NCBI RefSeq assembly: GCF_000430805.1
Contig: NZ_KE387259.1
Location: 62,001-126,000, forward strand
Origin: Chitinilyticum aquatile DSM 21506
GTDB lineage: Bacteria; Pseudomonadota; Gammaproteobacteria; Burkholderiales; Chitinibacteraceae
DNA: 64,000 bases
Direction: 5' to 3'
Part shown: positions 17,455 to 27,007 of the stretch, piece by piece
Numbering within the stretch: the stretch's first letter is position 1
Layout: each line of letters starts with the position of its first letter
The notes under the pieces: generated by a model
What the model was told of the DNA's origin: nothing
The model's database searches: none
The model's input: the letters and a program-made list of their open reading frames with translations, nothing else
Made by a program: the position numbers and the translations under genes

Positions 17455-19467
17455 TCAGCGGCCGATATTGATGATTTCCTGAAAGGCCTGCTGGGCAATC
17501 TGGATCAGCTTGCTGGCCGCCTGATAAGCCTGCTGGTAGCGCAGCAGATTGGCGGCCTCTTCATCCAGGTTGACGCCGGACACCGAGTCTCTTGCCTGCT
17601 CGGCCTGGGTAAGCATGGCCCCCTGCGCATCAGCCAGTACCTTGGCTTCGCTGGTCTGCGTGCCAATGGCGGCGACCATGCGGCCATAGCCTTCCTGATA
17701 GGTAGCAGAGCCACCATCCATCAGCCGTGTGGTCTGCAGTTTGCCAAGCGCCAGGCCGTTGCGGTTATCCGCCGAACCGGTCGCCGTGTTTTTATCAACA
17801 ACGATGACATCGCCAGCAGCAGCTTGCCCGTCCAGCTTCATATTCCAGCCGTTATACGACAGAGTCATTCCCGGTGTATATGCAACGCCGGTAGCCAGCG
17901 CAACTCCCGCTGTATTGTCGAATACATCGAAAGTGCCTGCCGCGTTAAAGGTAACGGTTACCTTGTTGCGCAGGCTCGGATTGATCGCCGCATCGGTAGT
18001 TACGGTGGTTTGGGCTGCCACCTCCGGCTGAGTGATTTTCAGACTGCCCGTATTTGTCTTGTTCGGCGTTGCCAGAACGGGGCCAGCGATGGCAATTTCC
18101 CGTGGGTCGGTAATGCCGACGCTCAGACCATTGATGAACCCCTTGGTTGGCTGGATGGTAAAACGGTCACCGCCGGCCGGAGTAGCGCTCAATTTCAGAT
18201 ACATGCCTTCGATATTCAGCCCCGCCACCGGATCCTGACCGGCCACGGTGGGATCCAATATCGAACGCGAGCCATCACTGAGACGGGTCAGCGTATATTT
18301 GTTGGACGCCGCGTCAAACACCAGCTCGTAATCACTGGCAGCCAGCTTGCTGACATCGCTGATATACCCAGTCAGGCTCGCCCCTCCCGTATTGGCCTGA
18401 TTGGTGCGCACGGCCCCAAGCGCAGGCGGCTTCACTGTTGTAGGCGGCACGGTGGGAGGGATAGACGCCATTGTAACCGTCGAAAAATCCCAGTAATCAC
18501 CACCGAGATTGCCGTTGAGGTCCATGCCGGCGCGGTGTTGTTCATTGAAGGTCTGGGCAAAAACCAGCGCCATGCGGTTCAGGCTGTTCTGCGCCAAGTC
18601 GAGCGACTTGCTGCGGTATTCCAGCAGCCCGCCCAGAACACCGCCATTGAGCAAGGAGTCGGGCAGTTCAACCTGGTTAGCCCCCTGCTGATAGACCACG
18701 GCGAGACGCTCCGGGTCGGCCTGCGAAGGAGCCGTGGTCAGCGTGGTGGCATTCCCACCCATGACCAGGCTCTGGCCACTGCCGATGAAGACATTGATGG
18801 TGCCATCGTCATTCTGCAGGGTCGTCGCCTTGACCTGCACATTCAGCTCTCGCACGAGCTGGTCGCGCTGGTCAAGCAGGTCATTGGGCGGCTGCCCGGC
18901 ACCATTGGTCAGGGCAATCTGGTTGTTGACCTTGGCGATACTCTGGGCAATGGCATTGATGCTGTTGACGGTATTGGTGACCTCGCCATTGAGCGAATTG
19001 CGCTGCTCGGCCAGGCGCTGCTCGAACACCTGAAAACGGTTCAGCAGTGTTTGTGACGAGGCCAGCATCTGCTGTCGTGACGGCATGTTAGACGGATTCG
19101 TCGTCACATTCTGCACGGAGCTGAAAAAACTCTGCAAGGCAGGGGAAACGCCAGCATCGGGATCCGCCACGATGTTGTCGATTTCCTTCAGGTGCGACAA
19201 CAAGGCATCGTAGTAGCTGGACTGGCTCTGGGTACTGTTTACCTGACGGGTCAGAAACTGGTCATAGATGCGGGTGATGGTATCAACCTTCACGCCCATG
19301 CCAACAAAACCGCTGCCCGAGCCCTGCGGATACGGTGCACTCTGGATGATGCGCTGACGCGAGTATCCCGGTGTATTGACGTTGGCAATATTGTGCCCGG
19401 TTGTCGTCAAGCCCAGATTGGCTGCATTGAGGCCAGATACGCCAATGCCAAATACGGAAGATCCCAT
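17455..19467 (-). CDS. flgK: Flagellar hook-associated protein FlgK (HAP1)
   Basis: The 670-residue protein starts MGSSVFGIGVSGLNAA and contains the family motif GHNIANVNTPGYSRQ. The C-terminus SGVNLDEEAANLLRYQQAYQA is the usual terminal coiled coil. It forms the first junction zone on top of the hook. It lies 26 nt upstream of flgL and 31 nt downstream of flgJ, all on the minus strand. It is longer than the 547-residue E. coli protein, with the extra length in the middle domain. Confidence 0.96.
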   Translation of the reverse strand: MGSSVFGIGVSGLNAANLGLTTTGHNIANVNTPGYSRQRIIQSAPYPQGSGSGFVGMGVKVDTITRIYDQFLTRQVNSTQSQSSYYDALLSHLKEIDNIVADPDAGVSPALQSFFSSVQNVTTNPSNMPSRQQMLASSQTLLNRFQVFEQRLAEQRNSLNGEVTNTVNSINAIAQSIAKVNNQIALTNGAGQPPNDLLDQRDQLVRELNVQVKATTLQNDDGTINVFIGSGQSLVMGGNATTLTTAPSQADPERLAVVYQQGANQVELPDSLLNGGVLGGLLEYRSKSLDLAQNSLNRMALVFAQTFNEQHRAGMDLNGNLGGDYWDFSTVTMASIPPTVPPTTVKPPALGAVRTNQANTGGASLTGYISDVSKLAASDYELVFDAASNKYTLTRLSDGSRSILDPTVAGQDPVAGLNIEGMYLKLSATPAGGDRFTIQPTKGFINGLSVGITDPREIAIAGPVLATPNKTNTGSLKITQPEVAAQTTVTTDAAINPSLRNKVTVTFNAAGTFDVFDNTAGVALATGVAYTPGMTLSYNGWNMKLDGQAAAGDVIVVDKNTATGSADNRNGLALGKLQTTRLMDGGSATYQEGYGRMVAAIGTQTSEAKVLADAQGAMLTQAEQARDSVSGVNLDEEAANLLRYQQAYQAASKLIQIAQQAFQEIINIGR

Positions 19468-19498
19468 GATTCGCTCCTGCTTCTATTCGGTATCGGCG

Positions 19499-20410
19499 TC
19501 AGCCGGCGTTACTTGAACCATTGATGCGCTGCTGCACGCTCTGCACGACCCGGGCGACCTTGTGCGCATAATCAGGCGCGGTGGCATAACCGCCGCGCGC
19601 CAGTGCCTGCCCGAAACGCCCCGCATCGCTTCCCGTTCCCATCACCTCGCCATAGCGGCGCTGCAGCAGCGAGGTGTAATCGGCAAATGCGTCTTCCAAT
19701 GACGCGTAGGCACGAAATTTTTCAACCCGTTTCTGCGGCTGACCGTCAACATACTCGGTGGTCAACACATCGACCGTCTTGCCTGTCCAGCTTTTCCCGG
19801 CCTTTATCCCGAACAGGTTCCAGGTTTCATTGCCCTGTTCATCCTTGATGGACTTTTTGCCCCAGCCGCTTTCCAGTGCGGCATGGCCGATCAGCATGGC
19901 GGGGGCAACATTCAGTGCTTTTGCTGCCAAACCGGCTGCGGCCTTCACTTTCGAGATAAAGCCCTCGGCACTACCATCAAGCCTGCCGGAAGCGGGCTGA
20001 TCGGCAGTTTTTGCCGGAGCTGCGGCAAAGCCGGCACGCACGGCATCCAGCGAGCGCTGCAACTGCAGCTGCCCGGAACCGGTCTGCACCTGCTTCAGCA
20101 GCGCCGGATTCTGCTGCACCTGGATCTGGCGCAAGATGACATCGGACAGGCCGAGGCTGCCCTGCTGCGCCCAGGTTTGCGACAGTTGCTGGTCATACAT
20201 GCCGCGAAACATGTCGAGTGCACTGCTGTCGCTGCCTTCAGAAAAACGCGGCGTCGCCTGACGCATGCTGGCCAGCATCTGCTGCATCAGCATGGCTTCA
20301 AACTGTTTTGCCACTCCGGCAGCTGCCTGATCGCCCTTCTGCCGGCGCAAGCTTTCCACGCCACGCGGATCAATGGCCAGCGAAGCTGCTGCAGTTTTAG
20401 CAATGGCCAT
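19499..20410 (-). CDS. flgJ: Flagellar rod-capping peptidoglycan hydrolase FlgJ
   Basis: The 303-residue protein joins an N-terminal rod-capping domain (about 1-105, KQFEAMLMQQML) to a C-terminal beta-N-acetylglucosaminidase domain (about 150-300). The catalytic Glu region HAALESGWGKK is visible. It caps the growing rod and opens the peptidoglycan layer. It is the first gene after a terminator and a near-perfect sigma-54 promoter, so flgJKL is probably an independent transcription unit. Confidence 0.95.
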   Translation of the reverse strand: MAIAKTAAASLAIDPRGVESLRRQKGDQAAAGVAKQFEAMLMQQMLASMRQATPRFSEGSDSSALDMFRGMYDQQLSQTWAQQGSLGLSDVILRQIQVQQNPALLKQVQTGSGQLQLQRSLDAVRAGFAAAPAKTADQPASGRLDGSAEGFISKVKAAAGLAAKALNVAPAMLIGHAALESGWGKKSIKDEQGNETWNLFGIKAGKSWTGKTVDVLTTEYVDGQPQKRVEKFRAYASLEDAFADYTSLLQRRYGEVMGTGSDAGRFGQALARGGYATAPDYAHKVARVVQSVQQRINGSSNAG

Positions 20411-20443
20411 GTCTCGGCTCCCGGAACGTTTTCAAGCAAACTC

Positions 20444-20462
20444 CCCTTGCTTAAAGCAAGGG
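20444..20462. promoter_or_regulatory. Palindrome over the flgJ promoter start region
   Basis: CCCTTGCTT (20444-20452) and AAGCAAGGG (20454-20462) form a 9-bp dyad. It covers the -12 element and the expected start site of the flgJ promoter. It may be coincidental, because half of it is the TTGCTT of the promoter, or it may be an operator. Confidence 0.35.
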
Positions 20463-20470
20463 ACGTGCCA
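20455..20470 (-). promoter_or_regulatory. Sigma-54 promoter for flgJKL
   Basis: On the minus strand, TGGCACGTCCCTTGCT matches the sigma-54 consensus TGGCACG-N4-TTGC exactly. The -24 GG is at 20469-20468 and the -12 GC at 20457-20456. The predicted start near 20444 leaves a leader of about 34 nt to the flgJ ATG, with GGGAG at 20418-20422. Confidence 0.8.
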
Positions 20471-20473
20471 ATG

Positions 20474-20496
20474 AAAAAGCCCGCCTGCCGGCGGGC
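20474..20496 (-). terminator. Intrinsic terminator after flgI
   Basis: GCCCGCC and GGCGGGC pair around a 4-nt loop, and a run of five T follows on the minus strand. It lies between flgI and the flgJ promoter and separates the two flagellar units. Confidence 0.8.
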
Positions 20497-20547
20497 CTGT
20501 TTCCGACTGCTGAAAATATGAACAAGAGCAAATGCGCAGTGCACAAA

Positions 20548-21651
20548 TCAGATCACTTCCAGCTCCGCTTTCAGCGCTCCTGCCACCTTCATGGCCTGCA
20601 GGATAGCCAGCAGATCCTGCGGCGTGGCACCCACTGCGTTCAGCGCCTTGACGACCTGATTCAGGTTCACGGCCTTCGGAAACTTGACGACCGGCCCCTT
20701 GCCCACATCAATGTCAACCGCCGCATTGGTCACGGTTTCGGTACGCCCTCCTGCCACCGGATTGGGCTGCACCACCTGATTATCGGCCGCAATTGTCACG
20801 GTCAGGCTGCCGTGCGCAATGGCGCATGGATCAACCTGTACCGCCTGGTTCATCACCACCGACCCGGTACGGGCATTGATGATCACCTTGGGCGAGACTT
20901 CCCCCTGCGCCACATTGATGTTTTCCAGCCGCGCCAGAAATGCCACACGCTGATTGGTATCGAGCGGTGCGCGAATCTGGATCACGCGACCGTCCATCGC
21001 GGCGGCAACCGGACCGAACTGGCTGTTGATGGCACCAACCACCCGGTTGGCCGTACCGAAATCGGATTGCAGCAGTTCGAGCGTCACATAGTCGCCCGAG
21101 CCCAGCATGGTCGGCACCAGTTTTTCCACCGTCGCGCCATTGGGAATGCGCCCGGTCGCCAGCTGATTGACCTGCACACTGCTACCGCCTGCCGCACCAC
21201 CGGCCCCCGCAACGATCAGGTTGCCCTGCGCCATCGCGTAAATCTGTCCATCCGCCCCTTTGAGCGGCGTCATGATCAGCGTGCCGCCGCGCAGACTCTT
21301 GGCATTGCCAAGTGACGACACCGTCACATCGATGGGCTGCCCCTGCCTGGCAAAGGGCGGAAGCATGGCGGTCACGGTGACGGCCGCAACATTCTTCAGT
21401 TGCATGCTGCCGGTCGGCGGAACCTGTACCCCAAGGTTGGTCAGGATATTGATCACCGACTGCACGGTAAACGGCGTTTGCGTGGTCTGGTCGCCGCTGC
21501 CATCCAGCCCCACAACCAGGCCGTAACCAACCAGCTGGTTATTGCGCACACCGGAGAAGGTCGCCAGATCCTTGATGCGCTCAGCTTGCGCGAGCGGCAA
21601 CAATACCATTGCAAGTACTGCCGCAAGAAACTTGAACACATTGGGCTTCAT
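20548..21651 (-). CDS. flgI: Flagellar P-ring protein FlgI
   Basis: The 367-residue product has a cleavable signal peptide (about 1-22, ending LAQA), then ERIKDLATFSGVR, the conserved mature start. It also has LVGYGLVVGLDGSGD. It forms the periplasmic P ring around the rod in peptidoglycan. The start at 21651 is chosen because the longer upstream frame runs into flgH. It is followed by a terminator, making it the last gene of flgBCDEFGHI. Confidence 0.95.
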   Translation of the reverse strand: MKPNVFKFLAAVLAMVLLPLAQAERIKDLATFSGVRNNQLVGYGLVVGLDGSGDQTTQTPFTVQSVINILTNLGVQVPPTGSMQLKNVAAVTVTAMLPPFARQGQPIDVTVSSLGNAKSLRGGTLIMTPLKGADGQIYAMAQGNLIVAGAGGAAGGSSVQVNQLATGRIPNGATVEKLVPTMLGSGDYVTLELLQSDFGTANRVVGAINSQFGPVAAAMDGRVIQIRAPLDTNQRVAFLARLENINVAQGEVSPKVIINARTGSVVMNQAVQVDPCAIAHGSLTVTIAADNQVVQPNPVAGGRTETVTNAAVDIDVGKGPVVKFPKAVNLNQVVKALNAVGATPQDLLAILQAMKVAGALKAELEVI

Positions 21652-21664
21652 GCACATATCCCGA

Positions 21665-22348
21665 TCAAAATGGCCATGCAGACAGGAAAAAGCGCTGCAG
21701 CCAACCCATGGTATTGGCATCACCGATCGCGCCAACCCCCACCTGCTCGATGCGGGCATCCGCCACCCGCGCCGACGATACCGTATTGCCCGGCCGGACG
21801 TCGCGCGGGTTCACAACACCAGTAAATCGCAGCACATTCGTTTCACCATTGATGGCAATCTGCTTTTCTCCGCCCACCTGCAGATTGCCATTGGGAAAGA
21901 CATCAATCACCGTGACGGCAATCGAGCCGCGGATGGTATTGCTGCTGTTGGTCTCACCCGTGCCGGTATAGGTATTTTTGCCGCTGGCCGTGATCTCGGC
22001 ATTGAACAGCTTTTCCAGCGCATTCGGGAAATACGGCGCACTGCCACTGCCACTAACCGACAATTCACCCGAACGATTGGCCTTGGAATTGGCCTTGTTG
22101 GCAGCAGTAAGACTTTCTTCCAGCGTCACCACCAGAATGTCGCCGATGAAACGAGCATTCGGCTCTTCAAACATCAGCCTTGCCGTAGATGCCTGGTAAA
22201 TGCTGCCATTCTGGTTTTCCACCATCGCCGTCGGCTGGGGGCGCGATGTCACCGGTTTCGTCACGATGGATTGTGGCGCCACGCAGGCCTGCAACAGCAG
22301 GACAGCCAAAGCGATGGCAACAAGACGGAGGTGCGATTTATTCAGCAT
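21665..22348 (-). CDS. flgH: Flagellar L-ring lipoprotein FlgH
   Basis: The 227-residue protein has a lipoprotein signal with lipobox LLQAC (Cys near residue 22) and the family segments SIYQAST, RFIGDILVV and VNPRDVRPGNTVSSARVADARI. It builds the outer-membrane L ring around the rod. It lies between flgG (5 nt) and flgI (13 nt), clearly co-transcribed. Confidence 0.96.
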   Translation of the reverse strand: MLNKSHLRLVAIALAVLLLQACVAPQSIVTKPVTSRPQPTAMVENQNGSIYQASTARLMFEEPNARFIGDILVVTLEESLTAANKANSKANRSGELSVSGSGSAPYFPNALEKLFNAEITASGKNTYTGTGETNSSNTIRGSIAVTVIDVFPNGNLQVGGEKQIAINGETNVLRFTGVVNPRDVRPGNTVSSARVADARIEQVGVGAIGDANTMGWLQRFFLSAWPF

Positions 22349-22353
22349 GGCGA

Positions 22354-23139
22354 TTACAGATTGCTCAGACGCTGCAGCATTTCATCGGATGTCTTGACTG
22401 CTCGCGAATTGATTTCGTAAGCACGCTGCGCTTCGATCATGTTGATCAGTTCGCCCGTGACGTTGACATTGGATGTTTCCACAAAACCCTGCTTCACGAA
22501 GCCGGAGCCGTTGGTTCCCGGTGTACTGACAATCGGTGCACCACTGGCAGCGGTTTCCAGAAACAGGTTCGAGCCAATGGACTGCAGGCCGCCATTATTG
22601 ATGAAGGTCGCAAGCTGGATATTGCCGACCACGATAGGTGCCGCAGAATCGCCATTGACGATGGCACTCACCGTACCGTCAGTACCGATAGTCAGCTTGG
22701 TCGTGCCCTGCGGCACCTGCAGCGCTGGTTGCAGCAGGAAACCGCTGGATGTGACTACATTGCCCTGGTTATCAAGTTCGAAGGCGCCGTCGCGGGTATA
22801 GGAAGTCGTGCCATCCGGCATCGAAATCTGGAAAAAGCCGGGACCATCAATGGCAATATCGAGCTGGCCTTCGGTCTGCTGCAGATTGCCCTGCATGAAG
22901 ATCCGCGAGGTCGCAACCGGTGTCACGCCGACCCCAATCTGCAGCCCGGTCGGCAACTGGGTCTGCTGGCTGGTCGAGCCGCCCGGCTGGCGGATGGTCT
23001 GGTATAGCAGATCTTCAAATACGGCGCGCTGTCGCTTGAAACCATTGGTATTGACGTTAGCCAGGTTGTTCGAGATGACATCGACATTCGTCTGCATGGC
23101 ATCCATGCCGGTTTTGGCGGTCCAGAGCGAACGAATCAT
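22354..23139 (-). CDS. flgG: Flagellar distal rod protein FlgG
   Basis: The 261-residue protein starts [16 protein letters not shown] and carries the rod/hook motif [17 protein letters not shown]. Its C-terminus [19 protein letters not shown] is shared by axial proteins. It forms the distal rod inside the P and L rings. Normal length for the family (about 260). Confidence 0.96.
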   Translation of the reverse strand: MIRSLWTAKTGMDAMQTNVDVISNNLANVNTNGFKRQRAVFEDLLYQTIRQPGGSTSQQTQLPTGLQIGVGVTPVATSRIFMQGNLQQTEGQLDIAIDGPGFFQISMPDGTTSYTRDGAFELDNQGNVVTSSGFLLQPALQVPQGTTKLTIGTDGTVSAIVNGDSAAPIVVGNIQLATFINNGGLQSIGSNLFLETAASGAPIVSTPGTNGSGFVKQGFVETSNVNVTGELINMIEAQRAYEINSRAVKTSDEMLQRLSNL

Positions 23140-23202
23140 GGTTGCAATCCTTTTCCTGACTATGTGAGTGTTTGTTTGGTTCTAATACGAGGCAACGCGA
23201 AA

Positions 23203-23940
23203 TCAGGCGCTCATCTGCAGCAACTGTGAAGCGGCGCGGGCATTCTGGTCGGCGGCCTGCATCATCCGCACCTGCAGATCGTAATGACGCTGCGTGGCAA
23301 TCATCGCGGTCAGCTGATCGATCGTATTGACGTTGCTTCCCTCCAAGCCCCCTACCGCCAGCCTGACAGAGGCATCGGCCTGAGCCGCTTCGCCACTGCG
23401 CAGGCGGAAAAGGCCATCGCTCCCCTTCTGCAGCTCGGTATCCGCTGGGTTGACCAGCTTGATGCGGCCGATTTCGTTAACTTCCGAGGGATTATCCAGC
23501 GATGTACCGCTCACGGTGCCATCAGGAGCGATGCTGACCTTGGTATTCTCCGGCACCAGTAGCGGGCCGGTTTCACCGAGGACAACTTCGCCACGCTGAT
23601 TTTTCAGCAGACCCGTGGCGTCGATCGTGAATTCACCGTTGCGGGTATACGCTTCGCCGGTCGACGTTTGCACCGCGATCCAGCCACGACCGTCAACCGC
23701 CACATCCAGGTCGTTGCCGGTTTGCTGGAAGGGGCCGTTGCTCAGATCCGAGCCGGTAGTCTGCTCGACCGTGTAAGCACGTGTTGCCAGACCATCGCCC
23801 AAAACAGGAATGGCGCGAAACGCAGCCAGATCGGCGCGAAATCCCGGCGTCGACGCATTGGCCAGATTATGCGCAACGGTCGCCTGGCGCTGTTGCGTAT
23901 GCTTGGCGCCAGACATGGCGATATAGAGCAGGCGATCCAT
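23203..23940 (-). CDS. flgF: Flagellar proximal rod protein FlgF
   Basis: The 245-residue axial protein starts MDRLLYIAMSGAKHTQQRQ with the family motif VAHNLANASTPGFRADL. Its C-terminal helix VNTIDQLTAMIATQRHYDLQ is typical of rod proteins. It is part of the proximal rod. It lies between flgE and flgG with gaps of 37 and 63 nt on the same strand. Confidence 0.95.
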   Translation of the reverse strand: MDRLLYIAMSGAKHTQQRQATVAHNLANASTPGFRADLAAFRAIPVLGDGLATRAYTVEQTTGSDLSNGPFQQTGNDLDVAVDGRGWIAVQTSTGEAYTRNGEFTIDATGLLKNQRGEVVLGETGPLLVPENTKVSIAPDGTVSGTSLDNPSEVNEIGRIKLVNPADTELQKGSDGLFRLRSGEAAQADASVRLAVGGLEGSNVNTIDQLTAMIATQRHYDLQVRMMQAADQNARAASQLLQMSA

Positions 23941-23977
23941 GATTGTGTCCGTTCAGTTCCAGGGGGCAGGCTCGTCG

Positions 23978-25240
23978 TTACAGGTTGACCAGCGTCTGCA
24001 TGATGGTGTTCTGGGCCGAAATGGTCTGCGCATTGGCCTGATATGTACGCTGCGCCACAATCAGGTTCACGAGTTCGGCGGTCAGATCGACATTGGAGTC
24101 CTCGACCGTTGCCGACTGCAGCTTGCCGGTACTACCTGCCCCCGGCGCATTGATCAGCGGCTGACCGGAAGAAAAAGATTCAGCCCAGAGATTGTTCCCC
24201 AGCGGTTGCAAGCCCTGGCTATTGACGAAGCTCGCCAGCACAACCTTGGCCACATTGCGAGTCTGACTGTTCGAATAACGCCCCTGAATCACACCTTCAT
24301 CACTCACGGAGATACCGGTCAACACGCCATCCGTGTACCCATCCTGCGTGAGCGAGTTGACCGTATTCGGGCTACCGTACTGCGTCGACTTGTCAAAATA
24401 CATATTGAAGGCAAGCGGTGTCGTCGCGCCATTCGTCAACGGAATACTGATCGGAGTGGGATTGGTTGTGGCAGTCAGATCCAGCTTGCCATTCGTATCA
24501 AAGACCAGTTGCGTCGTCAGGGCCGGCAGATCAACTCCATCGACTGAGAAGTGCACATCCCAGGTATTTGGCGTAGCAACGGGATCAAGGCGACGGAAGT
24601 ACATGGTTTGGGTGTGCGAAACACCCAGCGAATCATAAATGGTCGCCGATGTTGCGTAGTTGTATGTGGTCGGATCACTGGAAGAAAAAGGCGTTGCCGC
24701 AGGTATCACCTTCGCTTGTGCATTCAGATTCACCCCCAGCTGCAGACCGGCATTGCTGGAGCCGGAAGCACCGGTCGCCTGTGCGCCAATATTGGAATAT
24801 TCGAGCTTGATCGGCTGCGGAGTACTTCCTTCCAGAAACTGGTTCGTGGCGGCATCGACCGGCCAGCCGGTCAGGAAAAGACCATTGCCACCGTTAACGA
24901 TGTAACCCTGCTTGTCTACCTGGAACTGGCCATTGCGAGCATAGCTGATGGCTCCGGACTGATCAGACATGCGGAAAAAGCCATTCCCGGTAATCGCCAC
25001 GTCCAGCGGATTATTGGTGGTAGTCAGATTACCCTGGCCAAACTGCTGACTGATGGCGGCAACGCTGACACCGATACCGGCAAGATTGGATGCCGAACCG
25101 AAGGTGCTGGCATAGATATCGGCAAACTCGGTGCGCGAACTCTTGAAGCCCACGGTCTGGGAGTTGGCGACATTATTGCCGATGACATCCAGGTTCTTCG
25201 AGGATGCATTCAATCCGGAAAGACCTTGCTGAAAACCCAT
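23978..25240 (-). CDS. flgE: Flagellar hook protein FlgE
   Basis: The 420-residue protein starts MGFQQGLSGLNASSKNLD and contains VIGNNVANSQTVGFKSSR. Its C-terminus VDLTAELVNLIVAQRTYQANAQ is the conserved D0 coiled coil. It polymerises into the hook after FlgD caps the rod. Its length is close to the E. coli protein (402). It follows flgD by 14 nt. Confidence 0.96.
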   Translation of the reverse strand: MGFQQGLSGLNASSKNLDVIGNNVANSQTVGFKSSRTEFADIYASTFGSASNLAGIGVSVAAISQQFGQGNLTTTNNPLDVAITGNGFFRMSDQSGAISYARNGQFQVDKQGYIVNGGNGLFLTGWPVDAATNQFLEGSTPQPIKLEYSNIGAQATGASGSSNAGLQLGVNLNAQAKVIPAATPFSSSDPTTYNYATSATIYDSLGVSHTQTMYFRRLDPVATPNTWDVHFSVDGVDLPALTTQLVFDTNGKLDLTATTNPTPISIPLTNGATTPLAFNMYFDKSTQYGSPNTVNSLTQDGYTDGVLTGISVSDEGVIQGRYSNSQTRNVAKVVLASFVNSQGLQPLGNNLWAESFSSGQPLINAPGAGSTGKLQSATVEDSNVDLTAELVNLIVAQRTYQANAQTISAQNTIMQTLVNL

Positions 25241-25254
25241 GATACACCCCCAAC

Positions 25255-25938
25255 TTAAGCTGACTTGCCACCCTGGATTTCCAGGATGCTACCAAAACCG
25301 ACCTTGTTACCGTTTTCCATCAGGGCAACGACACCGTTACTGCCGAACTGCACGGACTTCACCGATTGCCACGTATAGGAGTCCAAAGCAATTTCCTTGC
25401 CATCCGCCCCCACCCCCTTGACAGACACCTTGTAATTACCCGCCGGAGCCGTCGTTCCGTCGGCCAGCTTGCCGTCCCAGCTCACTTCCTTAATGCCATC
25501 CTTGAGCGAATCATAAGGCAGCTTGGCGACGACATTCCCCTTGCTATCGGTGATGCTCAGCACCGCACTCTTGGTGCCAGCCGGCACATCGAAAGACATA
25601 CCGGCAGCTTTGCCGTCAAAATGGAAATCCTTGCCGGGTGCCAGCACTTCCTTGCCGATCAACTGCGCCGACTGCATGACTTGCGTGCCAGCATAGAGCT
25701 CCTGCATGGTCGCCATGGTCTGGTTCAGCTTCTCGATACCGGTCACGGTATTGATCTGCGCCATCTGGGTGGTCGTCTGGGCGTTATCCATCGGATTCAT
25801 CGGATCCTGATTCTTTAGCTGGGTCACCAGCAATTTCAGGAAGCGATCCTGCTGATCCTCGATGGCGCTTTTCTGCTTGCCGCTCGTGGTATTCAGCTTG
25901 GAATAGTCAAAACTGTTGCTGACGGAAGAAGTGCTCAT
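25255..25938 (-). CDS. flgD: Flagellar hook-capping scaffold FlgD
   Basis: The 227-residue protein has the N-terminal hook-assembly motif FLKLLVTQLKNQDPMNPMDN and a C-terminal FlgD Ig-like/tudor region with GNYKVSV. It caps the hook while FlgE polymerises and then leaves. It sits between flgC and flgE on the same strand with short gaps. Confidence 0.95.
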   Translation of the reverse strand: MSTSSVSNSFDYSKLNTTSGKQKSAIEDQQDRFLKLLVTQLKNQDPMNPMDNAQTTTQMAQINTVTGIEKLNQTMATMQELYAGTQVMQSAQLIGKEVLAPGKDFHFDGKAAGMSFDVPAGTKSAVLSITDSKGNVVAKLPYDSLKDGIKEVSWDGKLADGTTAPAGNYKVSVKGVGADGKEIALDSYTWQSVKSVQFGSNGVVALMENGNKVGFGSILEIQGGKSA

Positions 25939-25956
25939 GATCCGACTCCTCTAAAA

Positions 25957-26370
25957 TTAGGCCTGACCCATGGCAAGGGTGCGCATCATCAGGGTTTTGG
26001 CGGTATTCATCACATCGACATTGATCTGGTAGGAACGCGAAGCGGAGATCATGTTCGTCATTTCCTCCACCACATCGACATTCGGCATGGCCACATAGCC
26101 ATTCGCATCAGCCAGCGGATTGTGTGGATCAAACACCAGCTTCGGCGGCGCCTGATCTTCAAGCACCCCGGCAACGCGCACGCCCACACTGGCGGCACCG
26201 CCACCATCAACGGGCGCCGCCTGGAACACCACCTGTTTGGCGCGATAGGGCTGACCGTTCGAGCTGGTTACCGATTCGGCATTGGCCAGATTGCTGGCCA
26301 CTGCGTTCAGGCGGGCCGACTGCGCGGAGACCGCCGATGATGCAATATCAAAGACACGGAACATGGACAT
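25957..26370 (-). CDS. flgC: Flagellar proximal rod protein FlgC
   Basis: The 137-residue axial protein starts [20 protein letters not shown], followed by [12 protein letters not shown]. Its C-terminus includes [26 protein letters not shown]. It forms part of the proximal rod. An alternative methionine two residues downstream is possible. It is separated from flgB by 10 nt. Confidence 0.95.
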   Translation of the reverse strand: MSMFRVFDIASSAVSAQSARLNAVASNLANAESVTSSNGQPYRAKQVVFQAAPVDGGGAASVGVRVAGVLEDQAPPKLVFDPHNPLADANGYVAMPNVDVVEEMTNMISASRSYQINVDVMNTAKTLMMRTLAMGQA

Positions 26371-26380
26371 GGGGATCTCC

Positions 26381-26788
26381 TTACTGGCCGGTCAGCGCGG
26401 TGCGCATGCCTTCAACGCGGCGCTGGAAAAACATCACAGCCGCCTGATAGCGGATGGCATTCTGGGAGAACTCGCTCATTTCAGTCGTCATGTCGACCGT
26501 ATTGCCATCGATCGACGGCTGCTGCGGTGTACGGTAGCCCAGTTCCGGCATTAGCGGATTGGCGCTGCCCGCAGGCTGCAGATGGCGGGCATCGGTATTG
26601 CGCAAAGCCCCCTGCCCTTGCTGCACGTCACGCGCCTGCCGGTAGGCCATGCCGAAATCGAAATCGCGCGCCTTGTAATTGGGCGTATCGGCATTGGCAA
26701 TATTGGACGCCAGTACTTCCTGCCGGTAGGCGCTCAGTTTGAGCGCGGTTTCCTGCGGCTGAAAATAGGTTTCGATGCGACCGAGCAT
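26381..26788 (-). CDS. flgB: Flagellar proximal rod protein FlgB
   Basis: The 135-residue protein starts [18 protein letters not shown] and has the motif [20 protein letters not shown]. It is the first gene of the flgBCDEFGHI unit. The ATG at 26788 is selected by GGAGA at 26795-26799; another ATG two codons upstream would be too close to it. A sigma-54 promoter lies about 30-45 nt upstream. flgA and flgM, often adjacent, are not on this side. Confidence 0.95.
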   Translation of the reverse strand: MLGRIETYFQPQETALKLSAYRQEVLASNIANADTPNYKARDFDFGMAYRQARDVQQGQGALRNTDARHLQPAGSANPLMPELGYRTPQQPSIDGNTVDMTTEMSEFSQNAIRYQAAVMFFQRRVEGMRTALTGQ

Positions 26789-26817
26789 GTGCATTCTCCA
26801 GTAACTGGCAAACTGGA

Positions 26818-26833
26818 AGCACGATTCATGCCA
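26818..26833 (-). promoter_or_regulatory. Sigma-54 promoter for flgBCDEFGHI
   Basis: On the minus strand, TGGCATGAATCGTGCT matches TGGCACG-N4-TTGCT with two changes, keeping GG and GC at the required 10-nt spacing (26832-26831 and 26820-26819). The predicted start near 26807 gives a leader of about 19 nt before flgB. Confidence 0.7.
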
Positions 26834-26945
26834 CATTGCGTGACACGACCCCTGGCAGACCCGCTAAGCGGCAACGCGGCTTTCACGTCTGTGGCCGCCA
26901 GCCCATTACGTAGAGGCACGCAGCGACCAGATCAAGAACGCAAAC

Positions 26946-27004
26946 ATACCAACCAGCCCATCACCACACAGCCTTTTATCGTGAATGGCTGCATGCGCAT
27001 ACCC
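26946..27004 (-). repeat. 59-nt intergenic repeat, copy 3
   Basis: It fits ATACCA-N18-AGCC-N13-GGC-N9-ATACCC. Its end lies 3 nt from the stop codon of the DUF2325 gene; the other end is 157 nt upstream of flgB. The core CAGCC/GGCTG can pair around a 13-nt loop. Confidence 0.75.
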
Positions 27005-27007
27005 ATA

